From JACVRW01 sp963765135 (GTDB lineage: Bacteria; Actinomycetota; Thermoleophilia; Solirubrobacterales; Thermoleophilaceae): a stretch of 64,000 bases of DNA. The stretch is taken from contig CAVXUX010000002.1 of the NCBI GenBank assembly GCA_963765135.1, forward strand, positions 1,054,001 to 1,118,000. The letters run 5' to 3'. A program made the translations under genes and the position numbers. Positions 48,440 through 55,293 of this stretch are shown here, in pieces (positions within the stretch are counted from its first letter, which is position 1; the number at the start of each line of letters is the position of its first letter). The notes beneath the pieces are model-generated. The model did not search any database, was not told where the DNA came from, and saw nothing but the letters and a program-made list of their open reading frames with translations.

Positions 48440-49278
48440 TGGCGACGGTCGATGCGGACGGCGTCACGCTCGGGGTCGAGCACTTCGGCGACGCGGCGGC
48501 GCCGCTCGTTCTGCTCGCGGGCGGCACGACCATGCTCTCCTGGCCCGACGCGCTCTGCGAGGCGCTCGCGCGCGGCGGGCGCCACGTCGTGCGGTACGAC
48601 CTGCGCGATTCCGGCGCGTCGACCACCGTCGATCGCAAGGCTCCGACGTACACGCTGCGCGATCTCGCAGCCGACGCCGCGGCGCTCGCCCGCGAACTCG
48701 ACGACCGGCCGGCGCACCTGGCGGGCATCGGCGTGGGCGGGATGGTCGCCCAGGTCGCCGCGCTCGACGACCGGGACGCGTTCTCGGCGCTCACCCTCGC
48801 CGGAACGCGACCCGTCGCTCCAGGCCGGCTCGACGACGATTTGCCTGACCATGACGCGGCGACGATGGACCGGCTGTTCTCGCGCTCGATGCCCGACTGG
48901 TCCGACCGCGCCGCCGTGGGGGAGTTCGCCGCCGCTCGCGCGGAGATCCTCGGCGACGACCCCGCCGCCGCTCGCGCGACCGCCGAGCGCATCTGGGACC
49001 GCACGCCGGGCACGCAGCCCGCGGTCCAGATGGCCAACCAGCTGGCCATGGTGTTCTCCAAGCTCAACTGCAAGCCGCGCTGGCGCGAGCGCCTGTCCGA
49101 GCTCGCGATACCGGCGCTGGTGGTGCACGGTCGCCGCGATCCGTTCTTCCCCGTCGGCAACGGCGAAGCGCTCGCGCGCGAGATCCCCGATGCACGGCTG
49201 CTCGTGCTCGAACGGGCCGCGACGGCGATCCCCGATGCGGCCGCCAGTGAAGTCGCCGCGGCGATGCTCGCGCTCTAG
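48439..49278 (+). CDS. Alpha/beta-hydrolase-fold protein lacking catalytic Ser and His
   Basis: 279 residues with a clear alpha/beta hydrolase fold: LGVEHFGDAAAPLVLLAGGT, VVRYDLRDSGASTT, PAHLAGIGVGGMVAQVAALD and ALVVHGRRDPFFPVGNGEAL. The nucleophile elbow, normally GxSxGG, is GIGVGG, so Ser is Gly. The C-terminal His region reads VLERAATAIPDAA, with no His. The acid D in GRRDPFFP is kept. It is likely a non-catalytic or repurposed member. ATG 48439 has GGAGGAGG upstream. Confidence 0.82.
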   Translation: MATVDADGVTLGVEHFGDAAAPLVLLAGGTTMLSWPDALCEALARGGRHVVRYDLRDSGASTTVDRKAPTYTLRDLAADAAALARELDDRPAHLAGIGVGGMVAQVAALDDRDAFSALTLAGTRPVAPGRLDDDLPDHDAATMDRLFSRSMPDWSDRAAVGEFAAARAEILGDDPAAARATAERIWDRTPGTQPAVQMANQLAMVFSKLNCKPRWRERLSELAIPALVVHGRRDPFFPVGNGEALAREIPDARLLVLERAATAIPDAAASEVAAAMLAL

Positions 49279-49319
49279 GCGCTCACGGCTCGGCGGACCA
49301 CGCCCTCGAGAGGCGGAGC

Positions 49320-49325
49320 TAGTCT
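49320..49325 (+). promoter_or_regulatory. -10 box TAGTCT for the IclR gene
   Basis: TAGTCT, 6 bases, ATG 49332, no Shine-Dalgarno sequence; leaderless layout. Confidence 0.42.
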
Positions 49326-49331
49326 TCTTCC

Positions 49332-50003
49332 ATGCCCGCAAGCGTCCACAAGGCGGCCTTGGTGCTCGATCTGTTCTCGGTCGAGCGGCCGGATTGGGGG
49401 CCGACAGAGGTGGCAGATGAGCTGAGCATCGCCAAGTCCACCGCGCACGCGCTGCTGGGAGAGCTGACCAGCGTCGGGCTGACGGAGCGGCTGCCGTGCG
49501 GGCGCTACCGGCTCGGCTGGCGAACGTTGGAACTCGCGCGGACGAAACTGGCCACGAGCGGGCACCGCGAGGAAATCACGCCGACGGCGCGCCGGCTGGC
49601 GAGCCACTTCGGCGAGACGGTCCACATCACGGCATTGGAGCGCGGGCGCGTGCTGTACGTCGCCAGTGAGCGCCCGCCCGGCGGTGTGGCCGCACCGGCG
49701 GAGCCTGTTGCCGCGCAGCTGACGCCGCCGGGCGCGGTACTGCTCGCGGAGCGAGGCGGCGCCGGCAGCGGGCTCGAACCCGACGAGCTCGAGCGCACGC
49801 GCCGACGCGGCTACGCGGTCGGGGCTCAGCGCGCCCTTGACGGGGTGGATTGCGCCGCCGCTCCGGTACGCACAAGCGACGGGCCGGCGACCGCTGCCCT
49901 CGCGCTGTGCGCCCCGCGTGACCGGTTCCAGGCCCGGCGCGACGAGTACACGCGCGCGCTCGCCGGCGCCGGCGAGCGGATCGCCCGGTCCGTTCGGCGG
50001 TAG
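49332..50003 (+). CDS. IclR-family transcriptional regulator
   Basis: 223 residues. N-terminal winged HTH: LVLDLFSVERPDWGPTEVAD, SIAKSTAHALLGELTSVGLT. The C-terminal IclR effector domain covers 80-220 (RLASHFGETVHITALERGRV, VGAQRALDGVDCAAAPVRTS). It is slightly shorter than typical IclR proteins (about 250). Divergent or neighbouring targets are not obvious; the cupin gene follows after 45 bases. Confidence 0.82.
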   Translation: MPASVHKAALVLDLFSVERPDWGPTEVADELSIAKSTAHALLGELTSVGLTERLPCGRYRLGWRTLELARTKLATSGHREEITPTARRLASHFGETVHITALERGRVLYVASERPPGGVAAPAEPVAAQLTPPGAVLLAERGGAGSGLEPDELERTRRRGYAVGAQRALDGVDCAAAPVRTSDGPATAALALCAPRDRFQARRDEYTRALAGAGERIARSVRR

Positions 50004-50048
50004 CGAACGGGCATGGGCGTGGCCGCTTGGCGGCGGCATGCTCAGCCC

Positions 50049-50570
50049 ATGACAACCGACGACAGGACGCCCGCACGACACGTGCCCGGCTCCACCACCG
50101 ACCAGTCGCCGTTGCACCGCCCCGCCGGAACCGGCGCGACCTACCTGGGACCGGGCGACGTCTACCGGTTCCTCGTCACCGGCGCCGAAACCGGCGGCGC
50201 GTACTTCGCGATGGAGGCGATCGTTGCGCCCGGCGGCGGCCCCCCGCCGCACATCCACCGCCACGAGGACGAGACGTTCTACGTCCTCGAGGGTGAATGC
50301 CGCCTTCTGCTCGCTGACGAATGGATCACGGCAGGCGTCGGCGACTTCATCAACGTGCCGCGCGGCACCGTGCACCGGTTTCAAAACCAGGGCACCGACC
50401 CGATGCGCATGATCTTGACCTTCACACCGGCCGGGATCGAGAACTTCTTTCAGGAAACGCTGCAGCCGACGCTGGACCCGACGGCCGACATCCCGGACAA
50501 TCTCGACGAGGTCGCCGCGCGCTACGCCGCGGCCGCGCCCCGCTACGGGATCGAGTTCCTCACCGAGTAG
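50049..50570 (+). CDS. Cupin-domain protein
   Basis: 173-residue single-domain cupin. Motif 1 is PPPHIHRHEDETFYVLEGE (H-x-H, then E and G), motif 2 is GDFINVPRGTVHRFQNQGTD. These give a typical metal-binding set of His/Glu. ATG 50049 is favoured over an upstream GTG because homology starts there. The C-terminal helix-rich part resembles quercetin-2,3-dioxygenase-like cupins. Possible target of the upstream IclR regulator. Confidence 0.82.
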   Translation: MTTDDRTPARHVPGSTTDQSPLHRPAGTGATYLGPGDVYRFLVTGAETGGAYFAMEAIVAPGGGPPPHIHRHEDETFYVLEGECRLLLADEWITAGVGDFINVPRGTVHRFQNQGTDPMRMILTFTPAGIENFFQETLQPTLDPTADIPDNLDEVAARYAAAAPRYGIEFLTE

Positions 50571-50674
50571 CCACCTCACGGGCCACCGTAGGACTTCGGT
50601 TCGGACGAATAACAGTCGGCCTGCAAACAGTCCGCGGGGTCGAGTCCCGTCGCTACCTCAGAAGGCGACCACCG

Positions 50675-50998
50675 CTACCGCGGTGGCCGGGGTTCGAGGA
50701 CGACGACCGGGATCTGACGATCCGCCTTCTCCTGGTAGCGGTCGTAGTCGGGCCACTCCCTTGTCATGATCGACCACAACTCGGCCTTCTCCTCGGGCGT
50801 CGCGGTCCGCGCGCGAGCGCTCATTCGGTCGGCCATGACCTGGATCTCGACGTCCGGGTTCGCGACGAGGTTGAGGTACCACGCGGGGTGCTGTGGACCC
50901 CCGCCCTTGGACGCGACGACCAGGTAGTCATCGCCGTGGCGGCCGTAGATGAGCGGATGTGACCTCGGGCGCGGAAAGCGGGACTGATCCCTGCCGAC
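50675..50998 (-). pseudogene. C-terminal fragment of an F420-dependent nitroreductase-family (DDN-like) protein
   Basis: In the minus strand, bases 50998-50675 read RSHPLIYGRHGDDYLVVASK, GGGPQHPAWYLNLVANPDVE, IQVMADRMSARARTATPEEK, WPDYDRYQEKADRQIPVVVL and TAG. This is the C-terminal two-thirds of a deazaflavin-dependent (F420) nitroreductase-type split-barrel protein. Upstream in the same frame comes a TAA, and the N-terminal strand with the F420-contact Gly/Thr stretch is absent. A truncated gene, or one with several indels. Confidence 0.55.
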
Positions 50999-51035
50999 CT
51001 TCGGGTCCGGTTAGCTGCCCGTGCCGTAAACCCGG

Positions 51036-51668
51036 CTACGGCGGGGGAGCGGCGGGGTGGTCTGCGGTCTGCGTCAGCGAGTTGGTGAAGAACCGCTGCA
51101 CCGTGTCGAGTGGCTGGGTGCTTTGGTTTGCGCGGCTCAGGATAAGCGCGCCCTCGAGAGCTGCGAGGAGTACGGAGGCATCGTCCTGTGCGGTTGACTC
51201 GTGGACGCCGAATTTGACCAAGGCGGCGCGTACCGAGTCGCGCCACTGATCGAGGAGAGCGCGAGCCGCTTGCCGTAGCCGGTCGTCTCCGGAGGCATCT
51301 ATGACGGTCGCGGCGAGGGGGCATCCCATCGTGAAGTTGCTCTCGACGAGCACTTGGCGCCAAGGGGCGAAGATTGCGTGGATCGCGTCGGCCAGCGTGG
51401 CGGCCTCGATGAGCCCTGACTCGGTGTGGTCCAGCACCTCGGCGCCGGCCAGGTTAAGGGCCTCGGTGATGAGCTGCGTCTTCCCGCCCGGGAAGTAACG
51501 CTGGAGGGACCCGCGGGGGCCGTCGGCATGCTCAACGATCTGGCGGAGGCCGACGCCGTGAACACCGCGCTCGCGAACCAGCGCGGCCGCGCTGCGCACG
51601 ATGCGGTCACGGGCGGGCTGCTGCTTGCCGTCTCCCGTCGTCGGCGAGGTCTCTTGGCCGGCGGCCAT
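51036..51668 (-). CDS. TetR-family regulator (LmrA/YxaF-like)
   Basis: 210 residues. HTH: RDRIVRSAAALVRERGVHGV, LRQIVEHADGPRGSLQRYFP, then GGKTQLITEALNLAGAEVLD, the LmrA/YxaF hallmark (RGSLYHHFPGGK-like). The C-terminal domain includes MGCPLAATVIDASGDDRLRQ. ATG 51668 is the start; the ORF extends to 52013 but overlaps the divergent hydrolase. Two near-identical palindromes lie in the gap to that gene, so it represses itself and the hydrolases. Confidence 0.85.
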   Translation of the reverse strand: MAAGQETSPTTGDGKQQPARDRIVRSAAALVRERGVHGVGLRQIVEHADGPRGSLQRYFPGGKTQLITEALNLAGAEVLDHTESGLIEAATLADAIHAIFAPWRQVLVESNFTMGCPLAATVIDASGDDRLRQAARALLDQWRDSVRAALVKFGVHESTAQDDASVLLAALEGALILSRANQSTQPLDTVQRFFTNSLTQTADHPAAPPP

Positions 51669-51685
51669 GAGAACAGAGTATCCGG

Positions 51686-51748
51686 ACCCGATGACGGTCG
51701 TCATCGGGTCTGCTAGGGTCCGCCGCAAGCGATGACAGTCGTCATCGC
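51686..51748. promoter_or_regulatory. Two TetR operators, 41 bp centre to centre
   Basis: Operator 1: ACCCGATGAC, GGTC, GTCATCGGGT (51686-51709), perfect 10-4-10. Operator 2: GCGATGAC, AGTC, GTCATCGC (51729-51748), perfect 8-4-8. The shared core is CGATGAC-NGTC-GTCATCG. A TAGGGT -10-like box (51714-51719) lies between them, oriented to the plus-strand hydrolases. Spacing is about four helical turns. Confidence 0.72.
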
Positions 51749-51769
51749 GCACCCGAACGGAGCGCATCG

Positions 51770-52636
51770 GTGAACGAGGCAGCACGGTATTCGCCCATCT
51801 CTCCGCTCTTTCGCGTCTGCGACGGGGTGCGGATTCGGTTCGCTGACAACCAGGCGGACTCGTCGGCAGCGACCGTGCTGATGCTGAGCCCATGGCCGGA
51901 AAGCCTCTGGGCGTTCCGAAGGATCTGGGCCCGAGTGTCGGGGACGGCGCACGTGGTCGCGATCGACCTGCCGGGCTTTGGCCACTCAGACGGTCGCCCG
52001 GAGCTGATCGCACCGGATGCGATGGGCACGTTCCTGGCGCGCCTGATCGAGGAATGGGGCCTGGGCGCGCCGCACGTGGTCGGTCCGGATGTGGGCACGG
52101 CAGCTGCGTTGTTCTTGGCGGCGAACTCTCCGGACCGCGTCACGAGCTTGACCATCGGCGGGGGCGCGGTGCGCGATCCGATCGAGGCCGGCGGCGCGCT
52201 CAAGGACGTGATCGAGGCTCCGAGCCTCGATGACGTCCGACAGCTGGATGCCCGAACCAACATCGGGTTCGCGGTCGAGCCCGCGGCCGGTGCGGACAGC
52301 GAACCCGACGTCCATGAGGACTACGTCAGCGCCTACGACCTCGGGCGCTTTGCCGAGTCCGCTCGCTTTGTCCGCCACTACCCCGAGCAGAACCCGGTGC
52401 TACGCGACCTGTTGCCTACGATCACCACGCCCGCTCAGATCGTCGCCGGACGCGAGGACGACTTGGTGCCGTGGTCGAACAACGAGTACCTCGCCGAGCT
52501 GCTGCCCAACAGCGAGATCCATCCATTGGATGCCGGCCACTTTGCGTGGGAGCAAGCGCCCGACGAGTACGGCCGGCTCATCGTCGATTGGGTCACCGGC
52601 GGCTTCCAGCGGCTCGGCGGCGCGGTCACGGCCTGA
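51770..52636 (+). CDS. Alpha/beta hydrolase with Asp nucleophile (epoxide hydrolase/dehalogenase-like)
   Basis: 288 residues. Nucleophile elbow VVGPDVGTAAALFLA places Asp where Ser is usual, as in epoxide hydrolases and haloalkane dehalogenases. The acid lies in AGREDDLVPW and the base His in LDAGHFAWEQAP. Oxyanion region LSPWPESLW. Likely hydrolyses an ester-free electrophile such as an epoxide or alkyl halide (inference). GTG 51770, weak Shine-Dalgarno. First gene of a TetR-controlled pair. Confidence 0.83.
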   Translation: MNEAARYSPISPLFRVCDGVRIRFADNQADSSAATVLMLSPWPESLWAFRRIWARVSGTAHVVAIDLPGFGHSDGRPELIAPDAMGTFLARLIEEWGLGAPHVVGPDVGTAAALFLAANSPDRVTSLTIGGGAVRDPIEAGGALKDVIEAPSLDDVRQLDARTNIGFAVEPAAGADSEPDVHEDYVSAYDLGRFAESARFVRHYPEQNPVLRDLLPTITTPAQIVAGREDDLVPWSNNEYLAELLPNSEIHPLDAGHFAWEQAPDEYGRLIVDWVTGGFQRLGGAVTA

Positions 52637-52646
52637 GGCAGAGCAG

Positions 52647-53513
52647 GTGTCCGATACCGGATCGGTCGCGACGTACGTTGACGCTGAGAACCAGGTGCTC
52701 AGTGCCGCTAACGGCGTCGACTACGCCTACCGCACCGTGGGCGCGTCTGAGGCGACCCCGCTGGTGCTGTTGCAGCACTTTCGCGGCAACCTCGACAACT
52801 GGGATCCCGCGCTCATCGATGCGCTGGCCCGCGGCCGTCGGGTGATCACCTTCGACAACCGGGGGGTCGCCGCCTCGAGTGGGACGACACCGAGCACGGT
52901 CGCGCAGATGGCGCTCGACGCGATCGACTTCATCGACGCCCTGGGAGTTGGCGAGGTCGATCTGCTCGGGTTCTCGCTCGGCAGCTTCGTGGCCCAGGAG
53001 GTCGCGCTCGTTCGCCCTTCGATCGTGCGCAACCTTGTGCTCGCCTCTTCCGCTCCGCAGGGAGCGAGCGGAATGCACGGCTGGGCGCCTGAGGTAATCG
53101 GTGCCGTGGGGAAGCCCGAGACGTCAGCCGCCGAGTACCTGGGCGTCTTCTTCACGAACTCGGAGGCGAGCCGTGCGGCGGGGCAGCAGGTGGCCGGCCG
53201 CGTGTTCGGGGCACGCACGGCCGACCGCGACGCGCCGACCAGTTGGCAGACCCGGCTGGCGCAGTACGACGCCGTGTGCGCCTGGGGACAGCCGAACCAC
53301 TCGCTGCTCGAGCGCGTCTCGGCGATCGACAAGCCTGTCTTCGTGGCCAACGGCGACAGCGACCCCATGATCCTGCCGCGCTATTCCTATCTGCTGGCCG
53401 GCTTGATCCCCGGGGCGCGACTGAAGATCTACCCGGACGCAGCGCACGGCTTCCTCTTCCAACACCACGCCGAGTTCGCCGCCGACGTCGATGCCTTCCT
53501 GGCGGGCGCATGA
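52647..53513 (+). CDS. Alpha/beta hydrolase with Ser nucleophile
   Basis: 288 residues: VDYAYRTVGASEATPLVLLQ, HFRGNLDNWDPALIDAL, elbow LLGFSLGSFVAQEVAL with Ser, acid in GDSDPMILP and His in YPDAAHGFLFQHHAEF. Complete Ser-His-Asp triad, so active. GTG 52647 is 10 bases after the preceding hydrolase stop and lies in the same TetR-controlled operon. Confidence 0.85.
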   Translation: MSDTGSVATYVDAENQVLSAANGVDYAYRTVGASEATPLVLLQHFRGNLDNWDPALIDALARGRRVITFDNRGVAASSGTTPSTVAQMALDAIDFIDALGVGEVDLLGFSLGSFVAQEVALVRPSIVRNLVLASSAPQGASGMHGWAPEVIGAVGKPETSAAEYLGVFFTNSEASRAAGQQVAGRVFGARTADRDAPTSWQTRLAQYDAVCAWGQPNHSLLERVSAIDKPVFVANGDSDPMILPRYSYLLAGLIPGARLKIYPDAAHGFLFQHHAEFAADVDAFLAGA

Positions 53514-53581
53514 GTGCAGCGGACCTGCTCGACCTCGCGCTCTCCGCGAAGCTTGCGCAATGCGGAGACATCTGGCGATGA
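53510..53581 (+). pseudogene. 23-codon gene stub after the hydrolase
   Basis: ATG 53510 overlaps the hydrolase stop (ATGA) and encodes a 23-residue peptide starting MSAADLLDLALSAKLAQCGD and ending TGA 53579-53581. The tight overlap suggests the start of a third operon gene that was cut off here by rearrangement. Confidence 0.35.
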
Positions 53582-54081
53582 AGGGCCAGGCTGGGGGTCC
53601 TGGACGACCTGAGACTATTAAGATGCGTCGCAGCATCCGTGGGGCGCAGCGCGATCCCCATCTCCTTCACGCCTCCCGTTTGCCTCGCTGCGATAGCCGG
53701 GTGCCGCGCTGATCGTCCCGAGCGGAAGCCGGGACGTCACGGTATGTGTGGGACTGCTAGGTGCGACTCGCAGCGGGCATGGTCGCCTCGACGGCCTGAA
53801 GGATGAGCTCGGTCGCGGCGTCGGGCTGCGACACGAACGAGACGTGAGAGGGCCAGCAAATCCAGGCCTTTCTCAAGCGGCTGATGGGATTCGAACCCAC
53901 GACCTTCTGCATGGCAAGCAGCAGCTCGCCGCACGGTTCGGGACTGAAGTGCCTGCAAAATGACCAGTCTCATCGCCAGACTGGGCGAGCCACGATTCAA
54001 CGAATGCGGCTCAATTGGCGTGGGTTTAGACACCGAATGGACACCGAGCGCAATAGTCACGGCGTCACGGGGGGGACGTGG
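53582..54081. other. Scarred 500-bp non-coding junction
   Basis: No full gene is visible. It contains: a minus-strand alpha/beta hydrolase C-terminal relic (SHVSFVSQPDAATELILQAV, TAG 53757-53759, about 53757-53855), the tRNA-Gly remnant at 53876-53932, and low-complexity sequence. The gene stub just upstream and DUF2442/DUF4160 genes downstream suggest a recombination or element-insertion boundary. Confidence 0.5.
53876..53932 (-). tRNA. tRNA-Gly(GCC) remnant, D-arm missing
   Basis: On the minus strand: GCGGC and GAGC (residual acceptor and D-stem), an anticodon loop TTGCCAT (anticodon GCC), the arm GTGGG-TTCGAAT-CCCAT as T-arm and CAGCCGC plus T as 3' acceptor and discriminator. About 57 bases remain where about 76 are expected; the D-loop and 5' acceptor are incomplete. 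It is probably not functional and may mark an attachment site for an integrated element. Confidence 0.5.
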
Positions 54082-54360
54082 TCAGGCGGCGACGTCTTGT
54101 TCCGGCCAAGTGCCGGTACGGACTCGCTCGTAGAGCGTGTCGGGCGCGAGGTCGGCGCCGCCAGGCCAAGTCACAGTTCCGGGCTCACGATCGACGCTCA
54201 CCTTCGAGAAGCCATCGGATGTGCGGGCCTGATCGAATACGGGTCCGCGCATCCGGTCGAGCACCTCGACCTCGCCCGTCAGCCCATCGGCGAAGACAAG
54301 GCAGAACACACCGTGGCGAATGGCGACGGCCTCGGTGATGTCGGGAGTCAAGCCAATCAT
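54082..54360 (-). CDS. DUF2442 domain protein
   Basis: 92 residues: IRHGVFCLVFADGLTGEVEV, LDRMRGPVFDQARTSDGFSK, VDREPGTVTWPGGADLAPDT and LYERVRTG. This fits DUF2442, typically found next to DUF4160, as here, in mobile or toxin-antitoxin-like gene pairs. It starts in the stop of the DUF4160 gene (54357-54360). Confidence 0.82.
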   Translation of the reverse strand: MIGLTPDITEAVAIRHGVFCLVFADGLTGEVEVLDRMRGPVFDQARTSDGFSKVSVDREPGTVTWPGGADLAPDTLYERVRTGTWPEQDVAA

Positions 54361-54649
54361 CGGAGCGGTTCGATCAGCACAGGTGTCTCACCGGCTGGTG
54401 CGCGCTTCCAGTTCTCGCCGGTTCGTCCTGATGCAGCTCCGCCCAGGCGAGCAACGAATTGCAGCCGTCGGCGCCCCAAACTGCTGTCGATGGCCTCGAG
54501 CGTGTCGATCCGAACCTTCGCGCTGCCCTCCGAATGCCGCGCATGAAAATGCGGCGGACCGTGGTCATCGAAGAACATGGCGATCGATATCCCGAGAAGC
54601 GCCTGATCGTCGGCCCGCCGCGAATAGTGTCGGCCGCGACGGCCAGCAC
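54357..54649 (-). pseudogene. DUF4160 domain protein, broken by about three frameshifts
   Basis: Segments in different frames give a normal DUF4160 protein: PTIRRFSGYR, then MFFDDHGPPHFHARHSEGSA with KVRIDTLEAIDSSLGRRRLQ, then LLAWAELHQDE, then NWKRAPAGETPVLIEPLR. Frame changes lie near 54590, 54440 and 54425. The middle HFHARH motif is intact. Upstream partner of DUF2442, together a probable accessory pair. Confidence 0.6.
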
Positions 54650-54733
54650 CCCGGCGCCCTCACCCGCGCGGGAAACCGCCGGGACCCCGGCGGGAGCGAG
54701 ACCTAGCGCGGCGCGCCGCAGGATACTTGGCCG

Positions 54734-55225
54734 ATGCTGCGCGTCGTCGAGCGTTACGTCGGATCGAACCGAGTCTCGCGCGTCATCTACGGCACGATCA
54801 TCGGGATCGCGCTGGTCGTGGCCCTAGAGCACGAGCATCCCCGCCCAGCCGTGATGGTCGCCACGCTCCTTGGCACCGCCGTCGCCGTCGGACTCGCCGA
54901 GCTCTATAGCGACATCCTCGGGGCCGAAGTCCGCAGCCGGCATCGCGTCGACCGCGCGCACGTGCGCGAGATCACGAGGGGCGCAATCGCGGTGGCCTTT
55001 GGGAGTGGCTTCCCCGCCGTCTACTTCCTGCTGTCCGTCGCGGGAGCCATGGAGGTCGAGACTGCGTTCACGGTCGCCAAGTGGTCCGGCTTGGCCCTCG
55101 CTGCCTTCTACGGCTTCTGGGCCGCCCGTCTCGCCGAGGTGGGAACGCTTAGGGCCCTGGTCCAGGCAACCGCTGTCGCTCTCGTCGGTGCCTTCCTGGT
55201 CGGCCTCAAGGCCCTGGTCCACTGA
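54734..55225 (+). CDS. Small integral membrane protein (VIT-like topology)
   Basis: 163 residues with four to five hydrophobic helices: IYGTIIGIALVVALEHEHPR, AVMVATLLGTAVAVGLAELY, GFPAVYFLLSVAGAM and ALVQATAVALVGAFLVGLKA. The N-terminal IYG-I-G-L and AELYSD elements are reminiscent of VIT1-type proteins, but the metal motif is not complete. ATG 54734 is 6 bases from a GATACT box. Function unknown. Confidence 0.7.
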   Translation: MLRVVERYVGSNRVSRVIYGTIIGIALVVALEHEHPRPAVMVATLLGTAVAVGLAELYSDILGAEVRSRHRVDRAHVREITRGAIAVAFGSGFPAVYFLLSVAGAMEVETAFTVAKWSGLALAAFYGFWAARLAEVGTLRALVQATAVALVGAFLVGLKALVH

Positions 55226-55293
55226 GCGCCGAGAGAGGAGGCCTGGCCTCGTCAGCAAGTGTGGACTGATCTGCTCCGCAATTGGAGGCCGGC

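Noticed and set aside
50601..50662. tRNA-Cys-like pattern (CTGCAAA loop and a GGGTCGAGTCCC arm)
   Set aside because: The anticodon stem does not pair, position 54 is not T, and no matching 5' acceptor is present. Treated as chance.
53737..54060. Apparent ORFs over the tRNA remnant on both strands
   Set aside because: Their sequences (GIRTHDLLHGKQ and GFEPTTFCMASS types) are known spurious translations of tRNA-containing DNA.
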